Shown here: positions 37,958 to 46,936 of the stretch, in pieces | Layout: the number at the start of each line of letters is the position of its first letter | How positions within the stretch are numbered: position 1 is the first letter of the stretch | Source of the DNA: JBBATK01 sp040398805 | GTDB lineage: Bacteria; Bacteroidota; Ignavibacteria; Kapaibacteriales; NICIL-2 | Length of the DNA stretch: 64,000 nucleotides | Assembly (NCBI GenBank): GCA_040398805.1 | Contig: JBBATK010000007.1 | Span: 1-64,000, forward strand | Direction: 5' to 3' | Made by a program: the position numbers and the translations under genes | Notes under the pieces: generated by a model | What the model was told of the DNA's origin: nothing | What the model saw: the letters and a program-made list of their open reading frames with translations, nothing else | Databases searched by the model: none

Positions 37958-39043
37958 TTACGCCTTCTTCGTGAGAATCATACAGACGTCGCCATGCAGG
38001 TGTTCCACCGAATGCACGGCATATGCGCGTGCATCGGACAAACGATCCGTATGCACTCCACGGAACGCGTGCCTGCCGTCGCCGAGAATGATGGGCGCTA
38101 CGTACACATGAACTTCCTGCGGGATATCGAGGTTGATCATGGCGGATGCAAGACCGGGTCCTGCTTCGACCATGATCGATTGCACGGCGTGCTCCGCATA
38201 CAGTAAGCGGAGCGCTGCGCGAAGGTCGAGATGTCCGTCCGCAAGGGGCACCGCCAGCACGTGCACGCCACCATCCGCAAGTCTCGTGGCGGTATCGGAA
38301 CGACGTGCCTCCGGCGAACAACACACGATGCGTCGTGCTGATGGCAGGTACACGTTCGCCTCGCCACCGATACTGAGGTCTTTGTCCAGAACGATGCGCG
38401 ACGGATTCCTTCCTTCCGTCAAGCGAACGGTCAGCGAAGGATTGTCGCTGAGAACAGTTCCCTTCCCCACACACACGGCATCAACGACCGAGCGCAGTTC
38501 ATGCACCCGACGTCTCGAGTGTTCGTTCGTGATCCATGCCGACTCGCCGTTTGCGGTAGCGGTGCATCCATCAAGCGATTGTGCCACTTTGAGGATGACG
38601 TACGGTTCTTTGCGGACGACCGCATGAAGGAACATCCTATTCACCCAGGCGCACTCGCGCTCCCGCACCCCCACATCCACACGTATGCCCGCTTCACGGA
38701 GTCGCGCTATCCCACGTCCGGCCACTGCATGAAAGGGATCGATGGTTCCGACAACAACGTGACGAATCCCGGCTGCGATGATCGCCTCAGTGCACGGCGG
38801 TGTCTTGCCCGTATGGGAACATGGTTCGAGTGTGCAGACAAGGATCGCATCGTCGGGGACGGATTCCAGCGCCGATAGGGCGTTCACCTCCGCATGCGGT
38901 CCGCCGAAGCGTTCATGCCATCCCTCGGCAATGATCGTTCCGTCGTGAAGGACGACGCATCCGACGAGCGGATTGGGCGCAACATGCGCCTGGCCTCGCT
39001 GCGCCAGCTCTATGGCTCGTCCCATCGCCTCATCAACGGTCAC
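37958..39043 (-). CDS. ribD: Bifunctional riboflavin biosynthesis deaminase/reductase RibD
   Basis: 361 residues. The N-terminal zinc deaminase (PHAEVNAL, EPCSHTGKTPPCTEA) and C-terminal NADPH reductase (LKVAQSLDGCTA, SDNPSLTVR, VEAGPGLASAMI) convert 2,5-diamino-6-ribosylamino-pyrimidinone phosphate to 5-amino-6-ribitylaminouracil phosphate. The GTG at 39043 is taken as the start: the protein then begins VTVDEAMGRAIELAQRG like other RibD proteins and has an AGGG-type Shine-Dalgarno. An ATG at 39082 would add 13 unconserved residues and a 50-bp overlap. It overlaps the stop of the upstream lipoprotein gene by 11 bases. No other rib gene is in the window. Confidence 0.95.
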   Translation of the reverse strand: MTVDEAMGRAIELAQRGQAHVAPNPLVGCVVLHDGTIIAEGWHERFGGPHAEVNALSALESVPDDAILVCTLEPCSHTGKTPPCTEAIIAAGIRHVVVGTIDPFHAVAGRGIARLREAGIRVDVGVRERECAWVNRMFLHAVVRKEPYVILKVAQSLDGCTATANGESAWITNEHSRRRVHELRSVVDAVCVGKGTVLSDNPSLTVRLTEGRNPSRIVLDKDLSIGGEANVYLPSARRIVCCSPEARRSDTATRLADGGVHVLAVPLADGHLDLRAALRLLYAEHAVQSIMVEAGPGLASAMINLDIPQEVHVYVAPIILGDGRHAFRGVHTDRLSDARAYAVHSVEHLHGDVCMILTKKA

Positions 39044-39941
39044 CGATGCGCCCTTTCCATTCCATGACCGTGCGGGCTTCATAGGGTTCGGGCTGGACGA
39101 CGAGCTTCATCCTCACGGTATACGTGCCCGGACGTACCGGTCGGCCGTCGTTACCGAGTCCGCCCCACGTGTACACGTATCGATGCAGGTGTTCTCGCTG
39201 CAACGGCTCCACCGGCTGAACCTCTTGCAGGTAGTTCATGCCGTGATTGGAAGCGAAGACGACCGTACCATCGGCTGTGACGATCTCCACGCGCAGTCGC
39301 TCGCTCGACGGGAAGTAGTCGATCGACGACCCACGGTTACGCTTTGCCAACAGAGCGAACGTGACGGAAGAATCCGTCTGTTCGTCGATGAGAGGTTCCA
39401 CGTACATGAGAGGACTGGCTTTCTGCTCTTCCGTTACCGCTTCCAGACGTACCCGCCGGGCATCGTGAAAGGTTCTTCCACCGGACTGCAATACCACGTC
39501 GAAGATGAGCTCTTCGTACTCGGTCATGAAGGAGTTGACCCAATACCCCTTTCCCGTCACGACAAGGGAATCAATGGACTCGTCCATACTCGTCACTCCC
39601 GTGATAGGTCGGATATCTATGGTATCCAGCACGCCACGTTGCGGATCGATGACGACACAATAGCTCTCTGATACATCGAAGAGCGCACGGAATGCCGCGT
39701 TACCGGTATCATGAGGAACCAGATACAGGTACTCGAAGGTCACTGAGCCTCCACGTACACGCGTCGCAGTAAAGGTGGACGGCACCGGAGGCGGCGTCCC
39801 GTATCTCGACGACACGTCATTATCCATCCGCGTCGACACGCATCCGGTCAGAAAACTTCCCATGACAATCGCGAAGAGGAGCATCACAGACCTCATTCCT
39901 GTCCTCATCGGGGCATTGACACCCATATCCACGTTTATCAT
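39033..39941 (-). CDS. Lipoprotein with BsuPI-like C-terminal domain
   Basis: 302 residues. The signal peptide ends in the lipobox SFLTGC (Cys34). The start at 39941 is favoured by an AAAAGGA seven nt upstream. The C-terminal part (LRVEIVTADGTVVFASNHG ... YTWGGLGNDGRPVRPGTYTVRM) has the layout of BsuPI, an intracellular proteinase inhibitor fold that recurs in secreted bacterial proteins. The N-terminal half is unassigned. It overlaps ribD (11 bp) on the same strand, so it is probably cotranscribed, though no metabolic link is apparent. Confidence 0.65.
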   Translation of the reverse strand: MINVDMGVNAPMRTGMRSVMLLFAIVMGSFLTGCVSTRMDNDVSSRYGTPPPVPSTFTATRVRGGSVTFEYLYLVPHDTGNAAFRALFDVSESYCVVIDPQRGVLDTIDIRPITGVTSMDESIDSLVVTGKGYWVNSFMTEYEELIFDVVLQSGGRTFHDARRVRLEAVTEEQKASPLMYVEPLIDEQTDSSVTFALLAKRNRGSSIDYFPSSERLRVEIVTADGTVVFASNHGMNYLQEVQPVEPLQREHLHRYVYTWGGLGNDGRPVRPGTYTVRMKLVVQPEPYEARTVMEWKGRIGDR

Positions 39942-40120
39942 AGAGCATTCCTTTTTATTGGGATCTACCTCATGGTTCCAGCGATCCTGATACACCCCGG
40001 TATCGCTGCCATTCTCGCCTACCGTCAAACGAAGCTACGAACCTTCTCGTGCACTGCCTTCATGATAAACCTTTCGGACGGTCTCGGTGGCAGAGACGAA
40101 CCTACCCGCTTTCCATCGAC

Positions 40121-40160
40121 AAAAAAAAAGCAGAGCGACCGTTTCCGGATCCGCTCTGCT
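40121..40160 (-). terminator. Rho-independent terminator after rplY
   Basis: On the minus strand the stem AGCAGAGCG pairs with CGCTCTGCT (9 bp, 40152-40160 with 40129-40137), followed by a run of nine T. It ends the prs-rplY transcript. Confidence 0.9.
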
Positions 40161-40186
40161 GGAAATTCTCGACTGGACTCTCCTGA

Positions 40187-40807
40187 CTACTTGGCGTCCT
40201 TCTTGCCCTTTTGAGCGACCAATTCCGGCTCGTTTCCACCACGCTTCGACGGATCTTCCACGCGAGGAGGCAAAACTGCCACGATGCCTTGATCCATGTT
40301 CCCGATGAACTTCACCTTGGGAACGTTGAGTTCACGCAGGTGGACCGAGTGATTGATTTTCAAGTCCGATATATCGATATCGATATGCGAAGGCAAGTCC
40401 TGCGGCAGACACTTGACGTCGATCTTATGCACCATATGCTGCAGGATGCCACCGTCACGAACGCCGGACGACGTGCCGACGAGACGGACAGGAACTTCGA
40501 ACGTCATGAGCGAATCGTCCGCCAGACCTTGCAGGTCGAAATGCGTAATCAGATCGGTGACGGGATCGAAGGTGACATCCTTCAAAACGCAATCGATCGG
40601 CTTCTGAGCACCATCGACGAGGAGTTTGACGATGCGAACATCCTTCGTGTACACGATGGGACGGATCTCGCGGCTGTCCGAGGAAATGGAAATGGGATCG
40701 CTCCCTTTACGATAGTACACCCCGGGTATACGACCGCTTTTGCGTACGTCCTTTGCCGCACGCTTGCCGTTACCACGGGTGGTTACGTTGAGTGTGATCT
40801 CATTCAT
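40187..40807 (-). CDS. rplY: 50S ribosomal protein L25/general stress protein Ctc
   Basis: 206-residue long-form bL25 (CTC type) that binds 5S rRNA. The N-terminal L25 fold (RGNGKRAAKDVRKSGRIPGVYY) is joined to a beta-rich CTC C-terminal domain (VPVRLVGTSSGVRDGG ... HIDIDISDL) and a short basic tail. It follows prs by 72 nt, the conserved prs-ctc order. A strong terminator follows. The ATG at 40807 gives the standard N-terminus. Confidence 0.95.
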   Translation of the reverse strand: MNEITLNVTTRGNGKRAAKDVRKSGRIPGVYYRKGSDPISISSDSREIRPIVYTKDVRIVKLLVDGAQKPIDCVLKDVTFDPVTDLITHFDLQGLADDSLMTFEVPVRLVGTSSGVRDGGILQHMVHKIDVKCLPQDLPSHIDIDISDLKINHSVHLRELNVPKVKFIGNMDQGIVAVLPPRVEDPSKRGGNEPELVAQKGKKDAK

Positions 40808-40879
40808 GTGACGTTCCTTGTGAAATAAGTAAATGAATCTTCGTTTTGTTTCAGCTTCGCCGGACAACCGCCGCTCTTT

Positions 40880-41878
40880 TCATCGAACGATATCGAAGAG
40901 CGATGATATCGACGTGTTGTCGTGCGTCCGAACGATCGCCTCCGCCAGCAAATCCGCAACGGAAATGACCTTGATCTTCGGTGTCGCATGCGGAAGCGGT
41001 ATCGTGTCCGTCACGTACACCTTCTCGACCGCTGCACTCTTCTCTATGCGCTCCAGCGCGGGGCCGGAGAATACCGGATGCGTGCACGCACCGATGATTT
41101 TCAAAGCACCCTTGTTCTTCAACGCCTCTGCACACTGGACGAATGTCCCGCCGGTGTCGATGAGGTCGTCGATGATCAGGATGTTCTTCCCTTCTGGATC
41201 ACCGATGATGCTCATGAGCTCCGCCGTGTTGTGCGATGCCCGGCGCTTGTCGACGATGACGAGATCGGCGTCCAACCGCTTGGCATACGCCCGAGCGGTC
41301 TTGGCACTTCCCACATCCGGAGCGGCGACCGCGACGTTCTGCAGTCCTTCCTCACGCAAAACCTTCAAAAGGATGCGCGAGGCATACAGGTGGTCGAGCG
41401 GTATGTCAAAGAAACCTTGAATCTGCGGCGTATGCAAGTCCACCGTAATGACCCGGTCGGCACCCGCAGACGTGATCAGATTCGCAAGAAGCTTCGCGGT
41501 GATCGACACGCGAGGCTGATCCTTTCGGTCCTGACGCGCATATCCGAAGTACGGTATGACCGCCGTGATCCGATGAGCCGAAGCTCGCCGAGCCGCGTCC
41601 AGCAGAATCAACAGCTCGAGCAGGTTGTCCGCCGGGGCATGGGTCGACTGGACAATGAAAAGATCCACGCCACGGATGTTCTCCTCGAACTTGGCCCAAA
41701 TCTCCCCATCGGAGAAATTGCGGATGGTCAACGCCGATAGCGACATGCCCGCGGCTTCTGCTACCTTACTCGCAAGGGCTTCGTTCGACCTCCCTGCCAC
41801 GATCTTGATCTCCGAGTTCCCCTCGAGAGATCCATTGTGGATACTCGTGCGTGCTGTTTCGTTCTCACGAGAATTCAT
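40880..41878 (-). CDS. prs: Ribose-phosphate pyrophosphokinase (PRPP synthetase)
   Basis: 332-residue class I PRPP synthetase: transfers pyrophosphate from ATP to ribose 5-phosphate for nucleotide, His and Trp synthesis. Seen are FSDGEIWAKFEENIRG, YFGYARQDRKDQPR (ATP-binding flexible loop), VDLHTPQIQGFFDIP and the PRPP-binding loop ILIIDDLIDTGGT. The N-terminal ~20 residues are an extension beyond the usual start. The start at 41878 was chosen because the open frame upstream runs into the tRNA gene. No terminator separates it from tRNA-Gln (83 nt upstream), so the tRNA promoter may also drive prs and rplY. Confidence 0.96.
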   Translation of the reverse strand: MNSRENETARTSIHNGSLEGNSEIKIVAGRSNEALASKVAEAAGMSLSALTIRNFSDGEIWAKFEENIRGVDLFIVQSTHAPADNLLELLILLDAARRASAHRITAVIPYFGYARQDRKDQPRVSITAKLLANLITSAGADRVITVDLHTPQIQGFFDIPLDHLYASRILLKVLREEGLQNVAVAAPDVGSAKTARAYAKRLDADLVIVDKRRASHNTAELMSIIGDPEGKNILIIDDLIDTGGTFVQCAEALKNKGALKIIGACTHPVFSGPALERIEKSAAVEKVYVTDTIPLPHATPKIKVISVADLLAEAIVRTHDNTSISSLFDIVR

Positions 41879-41960
41879 GGAGTATCGTCCGGACCGCAGT
41901 AATAATGGCAATGACGAGCACACTGCGGACGTGCCTCGCACTCTGTACGACTCTGTAAAG

Positions 41961-42032
41961 CTGGGGCGGCTGGATTCGAACCAACGAATGTCGCTTCCAA
42001 AGAGCGATGCCTTGCCGCTTGGCGACGCCCCA
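41961..42032 (-). tRNA. tRNA-Gln (anticodon TTG)
   Basis: 72 nt on the minus strand. A 7-bp acceptor stem (TGGGGCG with CGCCCCA), a 3-bp D stem, a 5-bp anticodon stem with loop CTTTGGA, a 5-nt variable region and a T arm with TTCGAAT all fold. The anticodon is TTG. The discriminator base is G, and CCA is not encoded, so a CCA-adding enzyme is needed. Confidence 0.95.
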
Positions 42033-42057
42033 AACGCGTCTTGTCGACACAAGACTG

Positions 42058-42091
42058 CAAATATACGGCAGTATGGGAAAAATGACCAAAA
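42058..42091 (-). promoter_or_regulatory. Bacteroidota-type promoter of tRNA-Gln
   Basis: On the minus strand, TTTTG (42091-42087) and TATATTTG (42065-42058) are about 21 nt apart, a near-perfect match to TTTG-N17..23-TAnnTTTG, 25 bp before the tRNA 5' end. Confidence 0.7.
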
Positions 42092-42155
42092 GGAAATACG
42101 AACGGAATATGGTCGATGACGACTTTTTCCGCACTTTTTTCCGTCGCATCGTCCA

Positions 42156-43331
42156 TCAACCGAGATTCTCGACGATCATGGCGCTCGCCTCCCCGCCACC
42201 GATGCACAGGGTGGCCAGACCGTACCGCTTGCCGTACCGACGCAAAGCATACAGGAGCGTCGTCAGGACCCGCGTCCCGCTCGCACCGATGGGATGTCCG
42301 AGCGCGACCGCTCCACCGTGGACATTCATCTTATCATGAGGGATGGAAAGCTCGCCCTTCGCTACCAGCGCCGTCACGGAAAACGCCTCATTGATTTCGA
42401 ACAGATCGATGTCAGCAATCGTCAATCCGGCCTTCTGAAGCACTTTCTGGATACCATGGACGGGTGCCGTATTGAAATCCTTCGGCGCATGAGCGAACGA
42501 CGCCTGCGCGACAATGCGCGCCATGGGCTTTGTTCCCAGCTTCTTCATCATGTCCTCCGAGCATACCACCACGGCCGCCGCACCATCGTCGATGGAACTG
42601 GCATTCGCCGCTGTAATCGTCCCGTCCTTCTTGAACACCGGCTTCAGTTCCGGGATCTTGTCGAACCGCACCTTCGTCGGCTCCTCATCGATGGCGACCA
42701 TCACATCACCCTTCTTGTCCTTGATGGTGACACCTGCTATCTCGTCATCGAACAGACCGTTTTTCTGCGCATTGATGGCACGGGTGTAACTCTCCACCGT
42801 GTACGCATCCTGCATGTCGCGGGTGATACCGCATTCCGTGGCGCACGCCTCGGCGAACTCACCCATGGCGGCCTTCGCATAGGCATCCGTGAGACCGTCG
42901 TACTGCATGGAATCGATCACTTCCCCGTTACCGTACTTGTATCCCGTTCTCGCCTTTGCAAGGAGGTACGGAGCAGTGGTCATCGACTCCTGGCCTCCTG
43001 CAAGCACCACGGTGGCATCGCCGCAACGGATGGCTTGGTCGGCTAGCATGACGGACTTCAAGCCGCTGCCGCAGACTTTGTTGATTGTCATGCACGGTAC
43101 CTGCTCGCCCAAGCCCGCGCCGAGAGCCGCTTGGCGCGCCGGTGCCTGTCCGACCCCCGCGGTGAGAACGTTACCCATGATGACTTCGCTGACGTCGCGG
43201 ACATCGACTCCCGAACGTTCAAGGGCCGCCTTGAGGGCCACTGTGCCAAGTTGTGGTGCCGTGAACGAGGACAACGAGCCCATGAATGCCCCTATAGGCG
43301 TTCTGGCAGCAGAAAGAATGTAAGATGACAT
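42156..43331 (-). CDS. Acetyl-CoA C-acetyltransferase (thiolase)
   Basis: 391-residue type II thiolase that joins or cleaves acyl-CoA, in fatty-acid oxidation or ketone/PHB metabolism. The nucleophile is Cys87 (INKVCGSGLKS). The C-terminal catalytic His and Cys lie in GGAVALGHPIGASG and LCIGGGEASAM. NEAFSV and GMTAPYL-like substrate loops are present (QESMTTAPYLL). It has a GGAG Shine-Dalgarno eight nt upstream of the ATG. It lies 66 nt downstream of an FmdB-type gene, with no other fatty-acid genes nearby, so biosynthetic or degradative use is open. Confidence 0.93.
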   Translation of the reverse strand: MSSYILSAARTPIGAFMGSLSSFTAPQLGTVALKAALERSGVDVRDVSEVIMGNVLTAGVGQAPARQAALGAGLGEQVPCMTINKVCGSGLKSVMLADQAIRCGDATVVLAGGQESMTTAPYLLAKARTGYKYGNGEVIDSMQYDGLTDAYAKAAMGEFAEACATECGITRDMQDAYTVESYTRAINAQKNGLFDDEIAGVTIKDKKGDVMVAIDEEPTKVRFDKIPELKPVFKKDGTITAANASSIDDGAAAVVVCSEDMMKKLGTKPMARIVAQASFAHAPKDFNTAPVHGIQKVLQKAGLTIADIDLFEINEAFSVTALVAKGELSIPHDKMNVHGGAVALGHPIGASGTRVLTTLLYALRRYGKRYGLATLCIGGGEASAMIVENLG

Positions 43332-43397
43332 GATCCGTACTCCGAAAAATGAATGTGAATGATCGTGTAGATTGAGCGACCGACGCCGAGACCAAAC

Positions 43398-43649
43398 TTA
43401 CTCGGATGCTGCGGACGCTGAGCTGTCCGAACCTTTTGAACCGCTGTTCTTATAATCCGTCAAATAGAACCCGGTACCGTTGAAAATCAAACCGGCACCT
43501 GCGCCGATCTTCCGCTCCACATCGCCCGAGCCCTTCACCTGCTGTGTGCAGATGTCCTCCGGACACTTGGTCAACGCAGCCGCACTCATGGATTGAAAGA
43601 CATCGAAGGTCTTCCCGCACGTCGCGCAGTGGTATTCATACGTAGGCAT
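43398..43649 (-). CDS. FmdB-family zinc ribbon protein
   Basis: 83-residue protein with the FmdB/CxxC_CxxC_SSSS N-terminus (MPTYEYHCATCGKTFDVFQS). Cys8 and Cys11 form the first knuckle. The second pair is Cys29 and Cys34 (CPEDIC), wider than the usual CPxCG. GSGDVERKIGAGAGLIF and a GTGFYLTDYK segment follow, then a Ser-rich low-complexity tail, as in the family. Its function is not established; it may regulate transcription or translation. The ATG at 43649 was chosen since the four residues before it are not conserved. Confidence 0.85.
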   Translation of the reverse strand: MPTYEYHCATCGKTFDVFQSMSAAALTKCPEDICTQQVKGSGDVERKIGAGAGLIFNGTGFYLTDYKNSGSKGSDSSASAASE

Positions 43650-43805
43650 GGGTATTCCCAAAAATGTGACCTTTATCGAGACTCCGATTGACGAAAGAGT
43701 CTCCGTCGTGGTGTGCCCTGCAGTCTGTCTCCGCCGACGTTTTCCCGGGAATTCACGCTCGTGCCGGATGCGTCATCGTGGAATGGCATGGACTCTCCAT
43801 CGAAC

Positions 43806-43837
43806 AAAAAAAAAGCACCGCTATCGCGGCGCTTTTT
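43806..43837 (-). terminator. Rho-independent terminator after the glycosyltransferase gene
   Basis: The stem AAAAAGC-A-CCGC (43810-43821) pairs with GCGG-C-GCTTTTT (43826-43837), with one A-C mismatch, and has T residues at the 3' end on the minus strand. It starts 20 nt after the stop of the gene ending at 43857. The A-run on one side and the T-run on the other could make it bidirectional. Confidence 0.8.
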
Positions 43838-43856
43838 CATCTTTCCATCGAACGGC

Positions 43857-45317
43857 TCAGGAACGAAGGCGATGCTTCAGCGACATGATGCCGACCGTGG
43901 CAAAGCCCGTCAGGAACATGAGCTGGAAGGGTATCGCTGCGATCTCGTTGAAATATATCGAGGTGCAGATGCCCACAAAGAAGTAGGCGGCCAACGCAAG
44001 CTCGATGATCACTTCGATGCCGATCTTCTTCGTCAGATCGTTCTTCTTCGTCTTCCACTCGTCCGTCGTATCGACGATGCGATACTTCGGGGTCCTCTTG
44101 AATTCCGTCTTCTTTCCGAACAACGCTTCCAATACCGCCTTGGAATTATTCACCGCAAGCCCCATGCTCCCTGCAAGGAAGACGGGAAAAAGCAGCAAGC
44201 GACGACGCCAATCAAGATGTATGGCACGTTGCGCGTGCAGATAGAAAAGGAACGTGCTGATGGAGGCAAGAACGAAGATCGACATCATGGTGAAGAGATT
44301 CTCGTACTCGCGACCCTCCGACAGGTTCTTGATGAGCACCATGGGAATGTTCAACATGGCGACGACAAGAATGAACGGGAACACGATGTTGCTGGTCAAG
44401 TGAACCGTACCCTCGAGCTTCACGCGCAAAGGCATGGATGATTTCCAGACTGACGGCAACAGCTTCAGCGCCGCTTCCACCGCTCCCTTGGTCCACCGGA
44501 ACTGCTGCGTCTTCAGCGAGTTGATATCCGCGGGGAGTTCCGCGGGCGAGGTGACGTCGTTGAGGAACACGAATCTCCAGCCGCGAAGCTGCGCCCGGAA
44601 ACTCAAGTCAAGGTCTTCCGCCAACGTGTCCGGCTGCCAATTACCGGCATCAAGGATACATGCCTTGCGCCATACACCGGCAGTGCCGTTGAAGTTGATG
44701 AAGAATCCTGCTTTGTTACGGACTTGTTGTTCGATGACGAAGTGACCGTCCAATGCGAGCGCTTGAGCGCGCGTCAGGAATGAGTATTCCTCATTGAGGT
44801 GTTCCCAGCGGGTCTGCACCATCCCGATTTTCGGATGGGTGAAATTCGAAATGGTACTGCGGAGGAAATCTTTTTTCGGGACGAAATCGGCGTCGAAAAT
44901 GGCGACGAATTCGCCGCGGGAAATGGTCAGTCCGTGCTTCAGTGCGCCGGCCTTATATCCCTCACGATCAACCCGATGGACATAGGAGATATCGAAGCCG
45001 CGGTTGCGATACTCTTCCACGAGCGCTTTATTGTCATGAACGGTCTCGTCCGTCGAATCATCAAGCACCTGGATCTCCATCTTGTCTTTCGGATAGTCCA
45101 TGGCGCATACCGCGTCGATGAGACGGTCCACCACGTAAAGCTCGTTATAGAGCGGCAGTTGGATGGTGACCAGAGGGAGCTCCTCGGGGTGCTGGACCGG
45201 AGGATGTTGAAAGCTTTTCGTTTTGTGGTAGTAGTACACCATCACCAGTCCGTGCAGACCGAACGCAAAAAGAATGCACAAGGCAAGGATGTAGACGAGG
45301 ACGACTGCGTCTTGCAT
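43857..45317 (-). CDS. Cellulose-synthase-like family 2 glycosyltransferase
   Basis: 486-residue processive membrane GT2. An N-terminal helix (~5-25) precedes the catalytic domain with QLPLYNE, LDDSTDET (first Asp), FDADFVP (DxD), LAEDLDLSFRAQLRGW (catalytic Asp of the T/AED box) and QFRWTKG (QxxRW). Four or more C-terminal membrane segments form the translocation channel. It resembles CslA/BcsA-like polysaccharide synthases, so the product is likely an exported beta-linked glycan, perhaps mannan or cellulose-like. The ATG at 45317 was preferred over a TTG four codons earlier. No other polysaccharide genes are adjacent, so the product is open. Confidence 0.85.
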   Translation of the reverse strand: MQDAVVLVYILALCILFAFGLHGLVMVYYYHKTKSFQHPPVQHPEELPLVTIQLPLYNELYVVDRLIDAVCAMDYPKDKMEIQVLDDSTDETVHDNKALVEEYRNRGFDISYVHRVDREGYKAGALKHGLTISRGEFVAIFDADFVPKKDFLRSTISNFTHPKIGMVQTRWEHLNEEYSFLTRAQALALDGHFVIEQQVRNKAGFFINFNGTAGVWRKACILDAGNWQPDTLAEDLDLSFRAQLRGWRFVFLNDVTSPAELPADINSLKTQQFRWTKGAVEAALKLLPSVWKSSMPLRVKLEGTVHLTSNIVFPFILVVAMLNIPMVLIKNLSEGREYENLFTMMSIFVLASISTFLFYLHAQRAIHLDWRRRLLLFPVFLAGSMGLAVNNSKAVLEALFGKKTEFKRTPKYRIVDTTDEWKTKKNDLTKKIGIEVIIELALAAYFFVGICTSIYFNEIAAIPFQLMFLTGFATVGIMSLKHRLRS

Positions 45318-45464
45318 AAAGTTGATCAAATGGATGTGTGGATCACGGTGTACTTCGGACTAACGGCTCGCTCATCATTCTCGGTACTGCCGACAGACGC
45401 CATTTCATCGGGGGAGGTGAAACGTATGCGCTGATGATGCGATGTTTTGCTGCTTGATTCTTTG

Positions 45465-45496
45465 CAAAAATACTCACCAACCGGACACGATGGCAA
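45465..45496 (-). promoter_or_regulatory. Possible promoter of the glycosyltransferase gene
   Basis: The minus strand reads TTG (45496-45494), a 21-nt spacer and TATTTTTG (45472-45465), overlapping the end of lptE. It lies about 148 bp before the start at 45317. Confidence 0.45.
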
Positions 45497-46025
45497 GGAG
45501 AATATCATCCACGTTCTGCTGAAGAGCTGCACGGATAGCCGCATCCCGCTCGGTCGTCGCTCTCGCCACCTCGAAAACGATGGCGTTGCTGAAGGCGCGC
45601 TGGAATATCGCCCTTTTCTTGACGGCGTCGTAATATTCCACGTCCACAGTCACCCGTACCTTCCTGTCGCGTTCGACGGCGCCCGAACTGACGGCGACCG
45701 GCTCGTCCTTTATCTCCTTCAACGCCACTTTCAACCGTGCATCCCCATCTCGGTCCACAAGCGAGAGTGCGTTTTCCTGACGGATCTTTTCCACAAGCTT
45801 CAGGTAGGTCAACTCACGGTAGACGGCGCTTCCGAACCCGCTGTTGTCCACAACCGAACTCACGGAAACAGTCTTCAAGTGGGGCGGTATCGACGTCCCA
45901 CGAAAGGAATAACATCCGGCCATTCCCAACCACGCACAAAGGACAGGCACAATGACCATCCACGTCGCAGTGGTTCGGGCACGGACGGACGGCACGATGT
46001 GCGGTGCTGTTCGATTCGCTCTCAT
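45474..46025 (-). CDS. lptE: LptE-like LPS-assembly lipoprotein
   Basis: 183 residues. A signal peptide and lipobox LGMAGC (Cys38) are followed by YSFRGTSIPPHLKTVSVSS, the LptE signature of Bacteroidota. LptE plugs LptD in the outer membrane to insert lipopolysaccharide. The C-terminal sequence is amphipathic (VRVTVDVEYYDAVKKRAIFQR). Its ATG (46025) overlaps the stop of the upstream hydrolase gene as ATGA, so coupling is likely. LptD is not in the window. The presence of LpxH and LptE supports a lipid A-containing outer membrane. Confidence 0.8.
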   Translation of the reverse strand: MRANRTAPHIVPSVRARTTATWMVIVPVLCAWLGMAGCYSFRGTSIPPHLKTVSVSSVVDNSGFGSAVYRELTYLKLVEKIRQENALSLVDRDGDARLKVALKEIKDEPVAVSSGAVERDRKVRVTVDVEYYDAVKKRAIFQRAFSNAIVFEVARATTERDAAIRAALQQNVDDILLAIVSGW

Positions 46026-46672
46026 GAACGCTCACTCAAAGAATCAAGAAGAAAGGGGTTGCTTCGGCGTTCGCGGCCGATGGTCGTGGGACCCATGTGA
46101 CCCGGCAGGACCGCGTAGTCGTCGCCTAGCGAAAGAAGCTCACGAACGATGGACGCTATGAGGACGTGGTGATCACCACCGGGAAGATCGGTCCGGCCGA
46201 TACTGCCGTCGAACAAGGTATCCCCGACAATGGCGACGCGCTCCTCGTGATTGATGAAACACACACTGCCCTCGGTATGACCCGGTACGTGACGTACCTG
46301 CCACGCGGATTCACCGATATGAAGCCGATCATCGTGCCGCACATACCGGTCGGCCTTGGAGGCCGTGAAGGTGAACGGCAAGGAGAACACCAGATGCGCA
46401 TTGGGATCGAGCAATCGATATTCGTCGTCTTCATGCAGGAACACGACGGCGCCCGTCGCCACACGAAGTTCCTCGCAATCCGCGGCGTGGTCCCAATGCG
46501 AATGCGTCAGCCAGATCTCCCCTATCTGCGCAGAGTTCCTCCGCGCTTCCTCCAGGTACCACGAAGCAGACCCCATGGGGGTATCGATTGCGACGGCGAC
46601 ACCGGATTCCTCATCGATGACGAGATAGGCATTGGTTTCCACGGGACCGGCGCAGAGAGAACGGATTTTCAT
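46022..46672 (-). CDS. MBL-fold metallo-hydrolase (glyoxalase II-like)
   Basis: 216 residues. The zinc-binding core is present: THSHWDHAADCEEL (HxHxDH), VRHVPGHTEGSVCFI (next His), VGDTLFDGSIGRTDLPGGD (bridging Asp) and VLPGHMGPTTIG (last His). The family covers hydroxyacylglutathione hydrolases and persulfide dioxygenases; the substrate is undetermined. It is first of a pair with lptE, with an overlapping start/stop. The ATG at 46672 matches the family's MKIRSL-type N-terminus. Confidence 0.88.
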   Translation of the reverse strand: MKIRSLCAGPVETNAYLVIDEESGVAVAIDTPMGSASWYLEEARRNSAQIGEIWLTHSHWDHAADCEELRVATGAVVFLHEDDEYRLLDPNAHLVFSLPFTFTASKADRYVRHDDRLHIGESAWQVRHVPGHTEGSVCFINHEERVAIVGDTLFDGSIGRTDLPGGDHHVLIASIVRELLSLGDDYAVLPGHMGPTTIGRERRSNPFLLDSLSERS

Positions 46673-46936
46673 GGTACCTGCGTATGGGTGATCGAGGCGG
46701 AACGGCGAAAGGGTGATGCAAGCGCATACAGTCCTTGACAAATCTACGATGTGCAATGCTTGTCGGTACGTCCCGTGAGCAAAACGTCGGTGAGATTTCC
46801 CTTGATCAGCGCACGGTACACGGAAATACCTGACCTTCTCGCCATATCTTGCGCCGCGTTCAGGGTCGATCTCTCGACCGTATCGTCTCCCTGATTTTTA
46901 TGTTCCTCAAGACGGCTTTTTCAGCAGGTGAACCGC

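Noticed and set aside
40369..40400. A GATATCGATATC-type repeat that looked like an operator
   Set aside because: It lies in the rplY coding frame and encodes an Ile-Asp alternation (HIDIDISDL), so coding need explains it.
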